This document shows positions 47,231-60,060 of a DNA stretch of 64,000 nucleotides, in pieces. The notes beneath the pieces are model-generated. The model worked only from the letters and a program-made list of their open reading frames with translations. It did no database searches and was not told the DNA's origin. Source of the DNA: Apostichopus japonicus (taxonomy: Eukaryota > Echinodermata > Holothuroidea > Aspidochirotida > Stichopodidae); NCBI RefSeq assembly GCF_037975245.1, contig NC_092576.1:24947611-25011610 (forward strand), read 5' to 3'. Made by a program: the position numbers and the translations under genes. How positions within the stretch are numbered: position 1 is the stretch's first letter; every line of letters begins with the position of its first letter.

Positions 47231-47319
47231 CCTGATGGAGTATTTTACTTATTGTTTAAGTAAGTTGGCAATCGTCTTTGTCTCGCTACGTTTTAATTAT
47301 GTTCGATATATTCATGCGC

Positions 47320-47420
47320 GATTCGTTGACGATTCGGACAAGAATCGGGACAGATTCTGGAGATAATCAGGAAAGATTTGAACAAGAATCGAACACAATC
47401 CTGGCAAAAATCGAAGAACA
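47320..47420 (+). repeat. Degenerate short tandem repeat (GA-TTCGGACAAGAATCGG)
   Basis: About five imperfect ~18-bp units of ACAAGAATCG/GACGATTCGG type. The small + strand frame covering it is a translation of the repeat. Confidence 0.5.
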
Positions 47421-47956
47421 TTCGGCCAAGCGACAGCATATTAATTTTCTGTCTCGAGTCTGCCCGAAGTATTTAACAACTCCTGCCTCGTAAGTCTATT
47501 GTAGTAGCGTTACTATTTTCATCACCTTGAGTGGTTTATTTTCCCTTCGATGCTACCCTAGCCCGTTGCCAGTCTGTATCCCTGCAGAGAAATTCAATTT
47601 ATTTAGAAATATGTAATCTTCTATATTTTAGGTTCCTACAGTGACGTCTTCTTTCACTATGCTTCTCTTGCTTTAAATCTGATAGTTGAAATTCGTTGTT
47701 TTATATTTCTTTGTGTCGGTCCTGGAATGAACAACTGATATATGGTAAAGTGAGATATTAATATGATTTGGCATAGTTCAGGTAAAACCATAAATAGGAC
47801 ACATCGTGACAGAATTATATAATAATTACTTACCGGAAATCGCTCCGGAATTTCTGCACCTGTGTAAGGTATAAACATTATCGATACTCATGAACGATGT
47901 GTATATGTTATGCGCTATCGACCGATTTGCGCCATCGATCAATAGCGCTGCGCTAT

Positions 47957-48250
47957 CTATGGATCCGTCGTTAGCGCAAGTATCGGTAGATCGCGCTGCG
48001 CTATCAATCGATAGTTTGTGGGTCGTGTAGCCACTTTCTTGTACCCGCTGTGCTTGAGTTCGTCTACGTGAATACCCTTTACGACATCGAACACGTTGTC
48101 AGCATGGACAACTCGCAGGAACTTGGCGCTTCCCTCAACTTGTATCTTCTGTTTGTTTGGGATGACCAGAACTTGATTAAGACCAAGGCCAGGAAGGTCG
48201 ACAATCTGAAAATTCTGTGTTTTGACCCAATGTCGGAAGTGCCCGTCCAC
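47957..48250 (-). pseudogene. Integrase-like (KRBA2-type) fragment of a retroelement or domesticated transposon
   Basis: The minus frame reads VDGHFRHWVKTQNFQIVDLP, then GLGLNQVLVIPNKQKIQV, FLRVVHADNVFDVVKGIHVD and ELKHSGYKKV. The pattern of a DVV-x-x-I-H strand-helix followed by H-S-G-Y-K-K is that of the segment leading into the zinc-binding (HHCC) domain of integrases in 'KRAB-A domain-containing 2-like' invertebrate genes. Similarity breaks off after YKKV, before the cysteines and the DDE core. A palindrome-rich patch (GCGCTATCGAT units, 47915-48010) follows. GC content is higher than in the flanks. Probably a broken element; family assignment is from pattern recognition only. Confidence 0.4.
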
Positions 48251-48756
48251 CTTAACATAACATATATATTAAATAATAAAATATGTCTATTAAAATCAAT
48301 AGATCCAGACCGAAATAGAAAACAGTACATATCCGATATAAAATACCACAGACCATATACTATAAGTTTAACATTAAAGTATAAAAGGCTTTGAACAAAA
48401 TATTGAAAATGTATTCGATTTTAATGATACCTTTATGTATTAAAGTTTAAGAAAAATGTAATACATCTAATGGTGACAGTTTCGCGTTAGAAGACGTCCA
48501 GTTTTCAGTGGTTTGTGGAACTGACAAAGTCGTGTTCTTTAGAGTGTGGATTTACTGAGTTGTAGGCGGTGTAGAGGGGGTGTTTGGGGTGTGAATTGGT
48601 GTCAACCTGGGCTTAGGAGGGGCTGGGGACTGAGCCCTTTGGCCAAACATTAGGTTAATCAATATATGAAAGATTGGAAAAACACAAGTATGCAATAGTC
48701 AATATTTGATTTCCAATATCACTTCATGTATAATATCATATCCTATCTAAGGAATA

Positions 48757-48835
48757 TAATAATAATAAGAAGAAGAAATTACATTTATATAGCGCTTAAT
48801 ACAGCGTTTCATAGCGCTTTACAAAGTAGGAAAAG
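48757..48835 (-). mobile_element. 3' tail of an L2-type LINE or its SINE partner
   Basis: On the minus strand: TTTGTAAAGCGCTATGAAACGC, then GCGCTATATAAATGTAAT, and a short TTCTTCTTATTATT repeat. The AAAGCGCT...GCGCTATATAAAT stem is typical of L2-clade 3' ends and is also the tail of the SINE at 13006. Confidence 0.65.
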
Positions 48836-49550
48836 ACAAAGGAAACCAAAGGGGAAAAAAGTTTTTTTTTTAAGTTGACTCTTGAAAATACAAAGAGAGA
48901 GCAGGAGCGTTCTGAATTCTATGAAGGGGAGCTATGAGGTATATGAACAATACCTAGTTATTTAATTGCCTGACAATTTCTTTCTAGTTTAAATTTTAGG
49001 TTTTAACATCTAGAAAACCCGTGAAGTGTATCTTTAATTTAGAAATGTAAGAGTATGTTCATCCTGTCACGCAGTCTTCTACTGTTGATGCATAAAATGT
49101 ATATTTAAGGTGGGGGGCAAGTTTTAAAATGTAACGAAACGCTCAAATTTAGTGCATGTTCATATGCTCATAATTTTTACTACGTTAAACTTGATGAATG
49201 GCAAAAAAGAAATAAATATAGCGTACAACACAGCTTGTAACAGCTCCACAGTGTATGGTACAAGCCAGCCCTGTTTAGCGACTAACGCGGCGGGATCGAT
49301 CAGGCTGGTGTCACTTGCGGGTTTTTTTTTTGCGCATGCATCATTCGGAATCATTCAGGCTTTGTCTAGTTATAGTGGTCGCAACTGTAGAATAGTTAAG
49401 GTGTATAACCTGATCGTCGATTGTTAGTAATACAATCTATAACATTTCAATGTTAAACCAAAATAAGAGAATGTTTAAAAGTACGCCAGGCCCTCTTACT
49501 TTTACACAATTTAATGTTGTTATGATTGTTCTTATTATTGTAATGTTGTC

Positions 49551-49808
49551 AGCAGTAGTAGTAGCAGTTGTCAATTTTAGTAGTAGAAGTAGTGGTAGTT
49601 AGTAGAAGTAAGTAGTAGTGATTAGCAGGTAGTAGAACTACTAGTAGTAGTTAGTAGTAGCAATATCATTATTAATCGTAGCAGTATCAGAAGTAGCAGC
49701 AGTAGGAATAGCAGTAGTGGTAGCAGTGGTAGTGATAATAGTAGTAGTAGCAGTAGTAGCAGTAACATCAGAAATAACAGTAATAGTAGTAAAAGCAGTA
49801 ATAGCAGC
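49551..49808 (+). repeat. Trinucleotide (GTA/GCA) microsatellite
   Basis: Long imperfect run of AGTAGT/AGCAGT triplets. Poly-Leu and Ser frames on the other strand are artefacts of this repeat. Confidence 0.9.
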
Positions 49809-49810
49809 AT

Positions 49811-52800
49811 TATAATATGGTAAGTTAATGATACTTAAATAGCTACCTCAACAACATACTCTGTTTCTGTTATCTCCCGTCTAGTACCAGGGTACTGCAA
49901 ATAGAAAACAAATTAGATGACGATCAGGCCAATGAATAGACATATAATGGCGTCTGTCGATAACCGATATTAAAAATATAAAGGAATTACTTGACAAAGA
50001 TTCTTAAAGGGCACAATCCTTTGAGATAAGATACAATATATATAATTTCTTTCATATTGTAAGCATATCATGCCATTAGATTAAGAGGGATGCGAGGAAT
50101 TTGGTACGAAGACTAGCTGTCATTGATGGAAATTAAATGTCAGGACATCTTTTAAGGGAATGTAGAAGGCGCTAACTAACATTTAACATCCCAAGTGACG
50201 ATTTTGGATCAGTGTGAAAATTCAACCTATATTGTCTGTGGGTTCGTATGCGTATGAGTACATCTGTTGTCTTTCTTCTTATTTTTCTTAAAACCATGTA
50301 AGTTAGGTACTTTCCACACTTGAATGCAAACAGTAATAAAGCAATTAAGACATAATGCTTCTTCCCCCCCCCCCACCCTATTAACCGAGTTCTGTCTATG
50401 TCAGGTAAGTTACTAATACTTGAGATAACAAACATGTATGTCTGTTGGTGTTGATGGTATAGGTAGTGGATGGGCATCCCTCTGACAGACTTAAAATATG
50501 TTAGGTCGAATATCAAAAAACAAATGTCACAATCAAACATAATTGACATTTCAGAAAATATTAAGAAGAGTGGTAGGATGGCGAAAGATAATTTCGGCAT
50601 TGCACTCATAATTAAGAAACAGAAAACACTATCATGTGGTATGGTATGGTGAAGAACGATTGTTCGATACCAAGGGTTGACAAATGTCCTAATATGTTAA
50701 AGTTGCATGCCCACATTACTGTAAAAGAAGGAGCCGACGTATGTAGGATTATCATTTGCTTAAACAACATAGGGTCAGACAGTCAGTCGAATAGGTTTGG
50801 GGGATTGTTTCCGTAAAACTTCCGTCACTGTAAATCAAAAATTTGCTAAAACACCGATATTTCCATTCTATATAATGACCCCACTTTTAAATTTCAATTA
50901 AATTTTTTGAGATTTAATTTCAATGAATTAGTACAATATAGAACTAATAATTATCAAGAATTTGAATATTTTGCCACGAAATGATCGGATTAAAAGAATT
51001 CGACTTTTTTTTCAATAACATTGTTGACCTTCGTGGAGTAGGAAGCGTGGCTGCCGATAGCTTCTTGGTAATGTCATAATTTAGGTTAATGGATACAGCA
51101 AGCCATTTGGAACAAACTGCGAATAATGTATAAGAGGATATAATCAAATATAAACCGTAATAAATCATGACATATACCGGTGTGCGTATATTCATAATCA
51201 ATGATAATTTGTTCTTATATCGTAGTATTAAATCGTGGGAAAAATCGAATATTTATGCGTTTTATTTTCTCGAGTATACATTCGGATCAAGTCAAATAGT
51301 TACACGGATAAATTTAAAATACGCAGACTTTTTCGAATATATTCGCAAATTAGTTTGAATGTATACCCGTAATGAATCGTTCATAAACCCGGTTTCAATT
51401 GAATATATATACGCGTATTAATACGAACATGTGTAGGAATCACTTGGAATATTTATGCGGAATAACGTGAATATGGTCCCAGATTCATCATAATCAACAA
51501 AAGGGCAATTCACCGAGTTGGATATCACATCGCTACTAAACAACATGTCAATCAATTGTTTCCATTTGTAAAGAAGAATAGCTGAGCATCACTAATCCTG
51601 GATCATTTGATAACTATATGTTTGGGATAAGAAAACCTTCTTAACGCCTCAAGATTAAAAGTACGTTTACATTCGCATACTTAGTTTAATTCGACGATAT
51701 ATTCAATGTTTCTTCCGATAAAAAATCCTCTCAATTTCATTGCTTGATGTGATACGCCTGTATATTCGATTTAATACGTGAATATAATCGATTAAACACG
51801 CATATTGAATCCAACTGATGCGAGGGTAAACTCGGAATAATACGAAGATAAATTTGAATTAACATATATTTTCGACTTAATCCGTCTCTATATTGCAATT
51901 GACAGGCCTATATATCCTTACTAATACGCCTATATATTCGATTTAATGCCATCTTATATATAAAAATATATATACGCGTACATAGTCGATTTAGTATGCG
52001 TGCTTTTGTGCCACACAGCCTGCTATAACTGGAGGGATGTTCTTAAGATAGGGCAAGAAATACTTTTCTGGCACTACATTTTTCTAACATATACGTAGCG
52101 GCTCTCATCAACACCCAACACTCTCTTCACGCGATGAAACTTTGAGCTGCCGGACTTGTCCGGGTATTCGAGCGACAAAGGGGAGTTTCTTACAAAGTAG
52201 TATGAATTTGGCAATCAATAAAAATATAATATGTGGTTTGCCATATAATTATGTTTTTTAAAGTTATTCTGTACCAATTGCATTTCGTACTCCTGATTAA
52301 TAAGATTAATTAGATTAATTTGATTACTTAGAAATAGTGAAGTTGATGATGACAGGTCTTATTTACTTTTCGATTGCTTGTTAACCATAATCAGTAATAT
52401 CATGGGAACATGTCAAGGCGACGGAAAATTAAGAACATATTGGACTGATTAATATCGTAGTATCATCGAAGAGACCATCAAGTCGAGGCATGTATCCTAG
52501 AATTATCAATACCAGTCCTAAGTAAAGCTTAGAAGTTTTGTAGGGTCATCCACATAAAACTGGCTCAAAATAATACTATATATGTGCATTTCAATTCCCT
52601 AAGTGTTCAGAAAGATAACAAACAAACATAAAACGAAAACATAGGGTCTAGACAATTTTCGGATTATGCTAATGTTATTCAAACATTTCTCCCTCTCACT
52701 TTCATTTATGTTTATTGCTTTCTTATTGAGTCATATATATAGGGATCAACATCCTGCAAGGAATATTTATATCACAACATTTGCTGTATGTGAACACACG

Positions 52801-55040
52801 CTCGGTGAACAGTGAAATATAACATTTTGTTTACGATAAGACTGTCGAAACGAGAGATGAAGCAGATTGCTGTATACTCACCATCCAAAGACCGGATTGA
52901 AGGTTTAGTTTATATCCGATCCAGTCGACTAGATTGAAGAGGACACAAGACAATTAATAACAAAATTTATGAATATCAACGTATTGTTATTTGTTTCAAA
53001 TGTATTGGGAAGAAATCACTAAAGATATTCAATTCAATTAGACCGCACGAATTTTCTTGGTCAAGCACCTAATCATAAAGTTTAAATGTGATTGGATTTA
53101 CAGTATAGGAGGCTTTCGCGTCCCACTCTTTCTAACAATGTTGATATTTGGCCCTCAAAATGTGATCTTTAACCTCGATTGAAGTTTGGGCCCCACCCTT
53201 AACACTTAAATATGTCCTACTTTAAAATTCGTCAACATTATCTACATATCGTGTGGTTTTATTTCTTCCCTACACAATGACAAGCAGAAAATGATTAAAA
53301 AGCAGTTCTTAGGTTTCTTAATCTTTCAGATTTTTGCCATAATGGCATCAATCACGTACGCATGAATTACATGGTCAAGCACCTACCCACCCAATTGATC
53401 CGACTTACGAACTTGGAGGACAAACATTTTGCACATTTACAAATACAATTCGACATTTCTGAAGTGCACTATCTCACCTCCCTTTACATTGCATGTACGG
53501 TGATGAGATAATGATAAGTAGCCGTATTGAACTTTACTAAGTTGTTTATGAAGCTAATCAATTTCAATAAAATAACAGATGTCCACTCCGTTTGTCCGCA
53601 CTGAAGTATTTTTTTTTCTTTGCAGAAAAAAATTACTCAAGAAAAAGAAAACGTCACAACTGAACTACTAGTATCAAGCAGCTTCAATCGGGGTGTGCAC
53701 AGGATGGAGAACAGTTGCTCTATATATAGATGGATGGAAGCCTCACTTTGTGTTATAAACGGCATGTTTTTTCTAAATATAAGATAAACAGTTTAACAAC
53801 TAGACACCATTGAAATATTCTTCTGGTTCAAATAATCGGGGATCAAATAACTTTCAAATTTTTTACTACCGATATTTTCTCGTTTGTTTTTTTAATATTG
53901 GAGGTATGAAGAATTCAACCGCATTAAGGTGATTACCTTTCCACCCCATCTTGTAAATGCAATCACCCTATTATCTAGAAAGCCGTTGTTATGTGTAATA
54001 ATGGACCCAAAATGTAATCTTTACCAGGTATGTAATAAATTTTGATGCAAAATTTGATAAACTTTTAACGAGGTATGTAAAAACTTGTTTACACAAAATG
54101 TTTTAAAAAAAATTAACAAGAAATATATCAATGCAAAACGTAATACCTTTTGTTCATGACATTCTTTCGAACCTTTTCTTTTGGATGGACGTCATAAATT
54201 ACGCATTTTAATAACCATATCTCCGTTTGGTCGTACAACAAAACACAGAATTAAGGGTTATATATATATATATATATAACGGTGAAGCCAGTCTTGACCG
54301 AATCTGAAGTACACTGTTTATTATCCGAAGTAGTGATTGAATCTACGGTAGGCCCACTCATGGGATTACATGCATAGGCCTAAAAGGCGATCCTGAATCC
54401 CCACACCCCGCCCTTCCCCAACCTAGTTCTCTCAGTTGCAAACCTGCTCACTTTTGGTTATATCTGAGGCAATTGTTCTGGGCAATTTGGAAAAGTTAGG
54501 GCGGTTTGGGCAAGTTTCTGGGTAACCTGAAGAAAATTGGTAGTCATACAATATATTCCATAGAACTAGGAAATGGCTCCTGGCCAATCCGTAAAGTTAC
54601 GTTTAAGTGGGTTTTTTTTTTAAATATTTTGAGCAATAGAAAACTATTCTTTTTTGAAAACAAACAAACCATTTTAATAACTCATATCTTAAGACATCAT
54701 CTTATTAACTACCGGTAACCAGTAGAAGTCGATCCTAACTAATCTATTAAAATATATGTTTTCAAGCAAACAACCGTTTTAAACTCATATCTTAAGTGAC
54801 CATCTTCGAAGATACTGTCCTATTAGAAAGACTTAAAGAGTAACGAGAATCGAGTAACAAACATAAAAAACTTCCGTCTATTACTCAACTATTTTGTGTT
54901 TGTTTTTTGTAAGTATTGATCTTCCAGGAGATTCTGAACTATCCATATTGGCAAGTAAAAAGCTAAGCCAAGTATAATACTATATTGCATGAATTATCAA
55001 TCTCCGCAACTCTATAACTGCGTCACCCCTCTCTCCGTTA
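49811..55040. other. AT-rich stretch with few features
   Basis: No splice-supported gene. The paired frames at 50172-50652 (both strands) are unsupported. At 51150-51990 there are scattered degenerate copies of ATACGC-TATATTCGATTTAAT. A TA run lies at 54258-54279. Confidence 0.4.
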
Positions 55041-55044
55041 ATAA

Positions 55045-55278
55045 CAGTCGCGTATCCAGAGGGTCGTTGTAAGAAAAAGAGGAGAGAAAAAAAGAGAGAA
55101 GGAAAACAGGGGGGAAAGGGGGAAAGTAGGGGAGAAAGGAAGGGAAAAGAAAAAGAAGAAAGAGAGAAAAAGACGAAACGGAGGGAGCAGAAAAAACGGC
55201 AAGAAATCGGGGAGAGAAAGAGGACTAGTGACATTATTACAGGGCTGATCCGTAATATATGCACAGGGTAGCCAGTGA
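55045..55278 (-). mobile_element. Dispersed element with polypyrimidine core, copy 2
   Basis: On the minus strand it reads CACTGGCTACCCTGTGCATAT, GGATCAGCCCTGTAATAATG, a CT-rich tract, and ends CTCTGGATACGCGACTG. This is the same order as 16866-17152, so the two are copies of one family in opposite orientation. Confidence 0.7.
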
Positions 55279-55280
55279 TG

Positions 55281-55281
55281 G

Positions 55282-55330
<49 letters not shown>
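55281..55330 (+). repeat. TA microsatellite
   Basis: About 24 TA units directly after the dispersed element. Confidence 0.95.
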
Positions 55331-55332
<2 letters not shown>

Positions 55333-55567
55333 ATGTTAATGCAAATGAATATTGCATTAACATAAAGTCTGTTCAAAGTATCTCTTTCGAGATCCGGCTT
55401 TAGGAATCACAAATGATTTTCGAGTTGGTTAGCATCATGTCTGATCTCTAGAGTAAGGCAAAATATGTCACCAAAAACAGAACTAGTATTGTTCGATACA
55501 GGTGACAAACGCCTACAGTGGAATTACGATCTTCCTTACCGGTTTCGAACCTCTGGACATACAATCA

Positions 55568-55639
55568 GCGTCCATAGCCTAGTGGTTAGGGTGTCCGCGT
55601 ACAGAGCGGGAGGCCCGTGGTTCGAATCCCGGTGGAGGC
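55568..55639 (+). pseudogene. tRNA-like sequence (SINE head or tRNA pseudogene)
   Basis: 72 nt with an A-box-like TAGCCTAGTGGTTAGG and a perfect B-box (GGTTCGAATCC, 55619-55629). The acceptor stem (GCGTCCA with TGGAGGC) pairs with one mismatch, and the anticodon stem (TCCGC/GCGGG) pairs with a wobble. The T-stem has two mismatches and the loop GTACAGA has no normal anticodon context (position 33 is not T). So it is not a functional tRNA; more likely the head of a tRNA-derived SINE cut off by the following T-rich and TA tracts. Confidence 0.6.
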
Positions 55640-55686
55640 TGAAAGTTTTTTCACTGTTCTTGATTTTCCAACTCATTACGATTTTC

Positions 55687-55691
<5 letters not shown>

Positions 55692-55762
<71 letters not shown>

Positions 55763-55831
55763 ATATATATAATTTAATTATAATATAATTATAATATAAT
55801 TAATTATAATATTAATATTTATGTTATATAT

Positions 55832-55907
<76 letters not shown>

Positions 55908-55920
55908 CATAAATATTAAT
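55692..55920. repeat. TA microsatellites and a large AT palindrome
   Basis: Two TA runs (about 55693-55770 and 55826-55905). The second lies between TTAATATTTATGTTATATAT and its reverse complement (ending near 55920), so the block 55808-55920 can form one long hairpin or cruciform. Confidence 0.85.
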
Positions 55921-55924
55921 TGCG

Positions 55925-58900
55925 ACATAACATATCCTTCCTATTATCTTAACTCTATTTTGTTGGGTTTTTTTTTTTTGCTCAATTCATTGCTCACCTG
56001 TCCAAATCAACTTTCTGTCCATCTGTGTGTGTATGTGCTCAGCTCTTAGTTTTTTTTTTTTTTTTTCAATTAGCCTGTTGAACACCCTGCTTTGATCGAA
56101 TGTTTTGGCACTCTGACTTGTAATTATTAACATGTATGGGCTTTTAAATTAAATAATCATAAGTTATGAAGTAATTTCATATAGTTTAACTTTCAAGAAC
56201 TTCCGGCTGTAAGGTTTTAAGTGATGGCTGATTAAATCCGATGTGTAGTTCCATTTTACGGAATTTTTAAGTATTTGTTAAGTGACATTGTAGATAGATA
56301 TAGATACAAATATAGCATCTTTAGCTAAATTTGGTAAGAAGAATACAAAATTCCGTAATGGACGAAGTAAGTGTTTTATTTTGTAAATAAGGAATCTATA
56401 GTGTCATGATTGGTTATTGGTCTCCTCTTTTGATATTAAGGGTTCTAAATATCTAGCGTACACTTTTTGAGATCCAGTCATTGCTTCATTACATAGCATT
56501 ATACCCTAAATTTCATTTGTTTTCAACCACACCGTTACACATTATTATCAATAATGTTCAACGGCGTATGGAAAGCGTGCATTTATGTATGTGTTTATGT
56601 AGGATGTTGGAAGACAACGACAGTGGTGAAATATCAAAGCAGTGGTAAAAACATTTGGACAGAGACGAAACCATGGTTTATATAGTTTAACCTAAAAACT
56701 TTGCTCATTCGAACCGCATCGAGCTCCAAACATAATGTTCGATTTGTCGTGCATGGTGAATACTTAATAATGACAAGGATTTGCTCCTGATATAGTCTAC
56801 ATTGTTTATATAAGAGATAAATCAAGTGTTATTTGAGGTTTACCAGGTATTCTTACGGAATTCTTCAATTCCATAATTAAATATATTCAGACCGGACATA
56901 TTTGTTTTCCTGGATGATTTTTCATATACACATAATTATGTTCTGAAGTACTTTTTATTTAAGGGGTGTGGGTAGGGTGGGGAAATACGAATGAAAGAAG
57001 GAAAATGTTTATGGACAAACTACATCGATTAATTTGTATTTCCTTGTCTGCCAATATTCAAATAATTCACATGAGATTCTTTAATATCCATCTGATGCCA
57101 TTTAATTAGTTGACTGGTCAGTCTCCGCTAAGAAAATTTTACTTGTAAGAATCATCATTCATGATGTTCGGATGTTCAATATATTAATTTAGATGTCTAC
57201 TTAATTCAATGTACTGAAAGTGAGCTGATTATTTAATTTCATTGATAAACAAGAACGTAATTATAATTTACTACGATGAATGGAAACCTTCACGATAAAA
57301 AAGACGACGTCTATGTCTCAAGTGGTGATTGTCTGATCAATCGATTGACGTTACATGAGCTTTTATATACTGTACCTTCCACTTTCTTCGACTTTAATAT
57401 TGAAGGAATAAACTAAGCAGGGATAGACTGAGGTAACAGACATTCGTATAACCTATGAAATAAAGAAGAAAACGAAGCAGTCAAGAATGTAAAATCATTA
57501 AAGACCTGTTTACGACAGCTTTCAGAATACTCGTCTCGACAAGCATGGTAATTAGTGAAAACAAAACATGTTATATATGATATGTAAGCACCATAATTTG
57601 TTTTAATCCATTCTCACAAAACAATTGATGCACGCCAGTATCCGACATAAAAGCGAAACTTGTAAAGCTAATAAAAGTAATTTGTTAACATAACCCACAT
57701 TCTATTAAAGGTCGTATTTTGACAGTAACATGTTTGCTTTTATTGTTCAGTGTTTCACTGTTAGTAGCATTAATGATTGGCTGCTTTGGCAACTCATGTG
57801 ATACAAATTGGGGATATTTATTCCAAATAAAGTAATAAACGAAACGATTTTGCGCCAGTCCCTTATGTGTAAGCCGTTCTCCTTGCGTGAAAGGCAATTG
57901 AATTTCACGAAGTAGAATTTAATTATACTTATTTTGATTTTTATTATACTTTCTTAAGTAAAACATAGGCCAATACTGTTTAATTTTACCAGTGTGTGCA
58001 TATGTTATAAATACATATTATGTCAACGAGCTGTGAACGGAATGGTGAACTCAAGATTAACTAAAAAACAAATCATATTTTATAACAAGACGGTATTATT
58101 TATGTAAAGGAAATTGTGACTACTTGAAATTCAATATCTCTGCCTGGAATGATATGCTAGTGCAGCTGGGATTAATTTTCACATATTGTTATGATTACAA
58201 ATAAATATTAAAGAAATTGTTTGAGCGGTTGTACGTATGATAATACACGGTTATCCGTTAAATCTCGACATTTGGTCATTAATTCTATGTCATAGCATTG
58301 TTTACTAATTCATTTAGATAACTCCATTCGATGTTTTCTTTCAATCAGACGATACAACGCACATATTGCCCATTATTCCAGATATATCAAATTATTGAGT
58401 GATTCACTACCTGGATGAGTACAACTATTAGGTCCGTGGTTTGTTCGCTTAATCAATTGATGATCAAATTCACATATGACAAAATATTTTTCCTTAAATT
58501 CCTGTTTGCGTTTCTCGTCACCGTGTCACTCGTTATTTTAGTTTAATTTACGACGATCTGTAAGGAAAACGAATCGCTAACGCATTGGGATAGCCTTGGT
58601 TAAGTGAACAAAATCGATTTAAGGAAAAGCTTTCAAAGAACATAACCGATGATGCCAATTACTACAATTTTGGTCATCTAATATTAGCTCAGAACGGTAA
58701 ATTCTTGAAATTATAGATATCATCACCCATACTAAATCTATTCCAGTTCATTCTCATTTTAAAAATAATTTAGAATTGAAAAACAATTGTTACTCAAAAG
58801 AGGCTTCGAATAGATAATTGCAGTATTACGCTTCACGCTATTTCGAATAGATTTCTCTATGGTAACATGGGCAGAGTGATACATGAAGGGTTATTACGAA

Positions 58901-59760
58901 TAATAGATAAGAAAAAATCAAACAATGGAGTGTTGGTGATAAAGAGAGTAGTTTGAAGGGCTCTTTTAATAAAGGCATTTGAAACATCTCCCTACAAATA
59001 CATTCAAAATATACAAAATACATACAAAGATATAAGCAAACAAGTAACACTTTCCACATGATGCAAGAACAATATCATGTAGTACTGCAGCAGTATAGGA
59101 CAAGACCTTTTCTGTCAAAAAAAGAATTGTCTTATAGATGAAAACACAAACGTTTGATTCGGGGTATATTAGTCTTATGTTGTTATATTTTACCAAAAAG
59201 CAATTTTCGGTGTAGTATACACTGTATACAAGATAACACATACACCTTGACTATCTATTTAACGTGGCAAAACGTTTGGTAGTTAGAAAAGAACGAAGCT
59301 ACTATAGAACCACCAATGATGTTATTTGTCATTTCATTTGGCTGAATTTTCGTGAGTTGTTTGTGGAGGTTTTAATAAATGCAATCATATTTAATAAACT
59401 TGAAAGTCATGTAAAGTCACGTGAGGTCTTTTTCTGACAGCATAAAGAAATGCTACTGCTCCTAGATCTTCAATTCAGATGACATGTTGTAGATATAACG
59501 TTTGAATGGAGGTATACCAAATTTTTCAGGGAATATATTTTTGTTGGAACGTGAGGGCCCAAAACAGGACGATATGTAAAGTGTTCACTTATAATGAAAT
59601 GTAGGTCACGGATCATATGCAATGATCATGAAATTTGTTTTTAAACTTTTGAAATTTCAAGTGACCAGTATTTGTTTTGGTGTGAGTATCAAAATGACAT
59701 CCATTTTCATTTTGGGAAATAATACCCCCGTGGAAGATTTGAAAAAAAGTCAAATATTAC
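55925..59760. other. AT-rich stretch without recognised features
   Basis: T runs near 55972 and 56050. No splice-supported frame or repeat family identified. Confidence 0.4.
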
Positions 59761-59763
59761 TTG

Positions 59764-60060
59764 TTATTCAGCCTTGCTATATAGTTTGATGTCATTCTCC
59801 GTGAAAGGAATATTTGATAGATTTGCAGTTTTAACTTGTTCAACAGCTAGTGTGGGGAAGGCGACATGTGAGAATGACCTATGTTGGAGCCGATTTCCGC
59901 TCTTCAACATCTCTCTGTGGTACGTTGATTGTGAATAGTTTGCAGCTCGTTTCATTATTGTATGAGTGCAACATTCGTGACCAATTTCTGTGTTAGCACA
60001 ATTCAAACGTGATATACACAACGTGTTAGCAAATTTAGCAGAGGAATCATTGTTTACCTT
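59764..60060 (-). CDS. Unassigned open frame of 98 codons, possible exon or relic
   Basis: The open stretch runs from a stop to TAA at 59764-59766 and reads VNNDSSAKFANTLC, NTEIGHECCTHTIMKRAANY, STYHREMLKSGNRLQHRS, VAFPTLAVEQVKTAN and on to KLYSKAE. Composition is balanced (Cys, His and charged residues), unlike the low-complexity frames around it, and GC content is locally higher. There is no ATG near its start, so it would be a terminal exon or a pseudogene. I do not recognise the family. Confidence 0.3.
   Translation of the reverse strand, partial: KVNNDSSAKFANTLCISRLNCANTEIGHECCTHTIMKRAANYSQSTYHREMLKSGNRLQHRSFSHVAFPTLAVEQVKTANLSNIPFTENDIKLYSKAE

Noticed and set aside
48050-48394. 114-codon plus-strand and 83-codon minus-strand frames
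   Set aside because: Shadows of the minus-strand integrase-like frame, which has the better composition and similarity pattern.
49622-49810. Poly-leucine frame on the minus strand
   Set aside because: Direct translation of a GTA/GCA microsatellite.
50172-50652. 145-codon minus frame and overlapping 60-codon plus frame
   Set aside because: Hydrophobic, AT-driven composition on one strand and no splice or start support on either. Neither is recognised.
55568-55639. Functional tRNA gene
   Set aside because: The B-box and acceptor stem are good, but the T-stem has two mismatches and the anticodon loop is abnormal; kept only as a tRNA-like relic.
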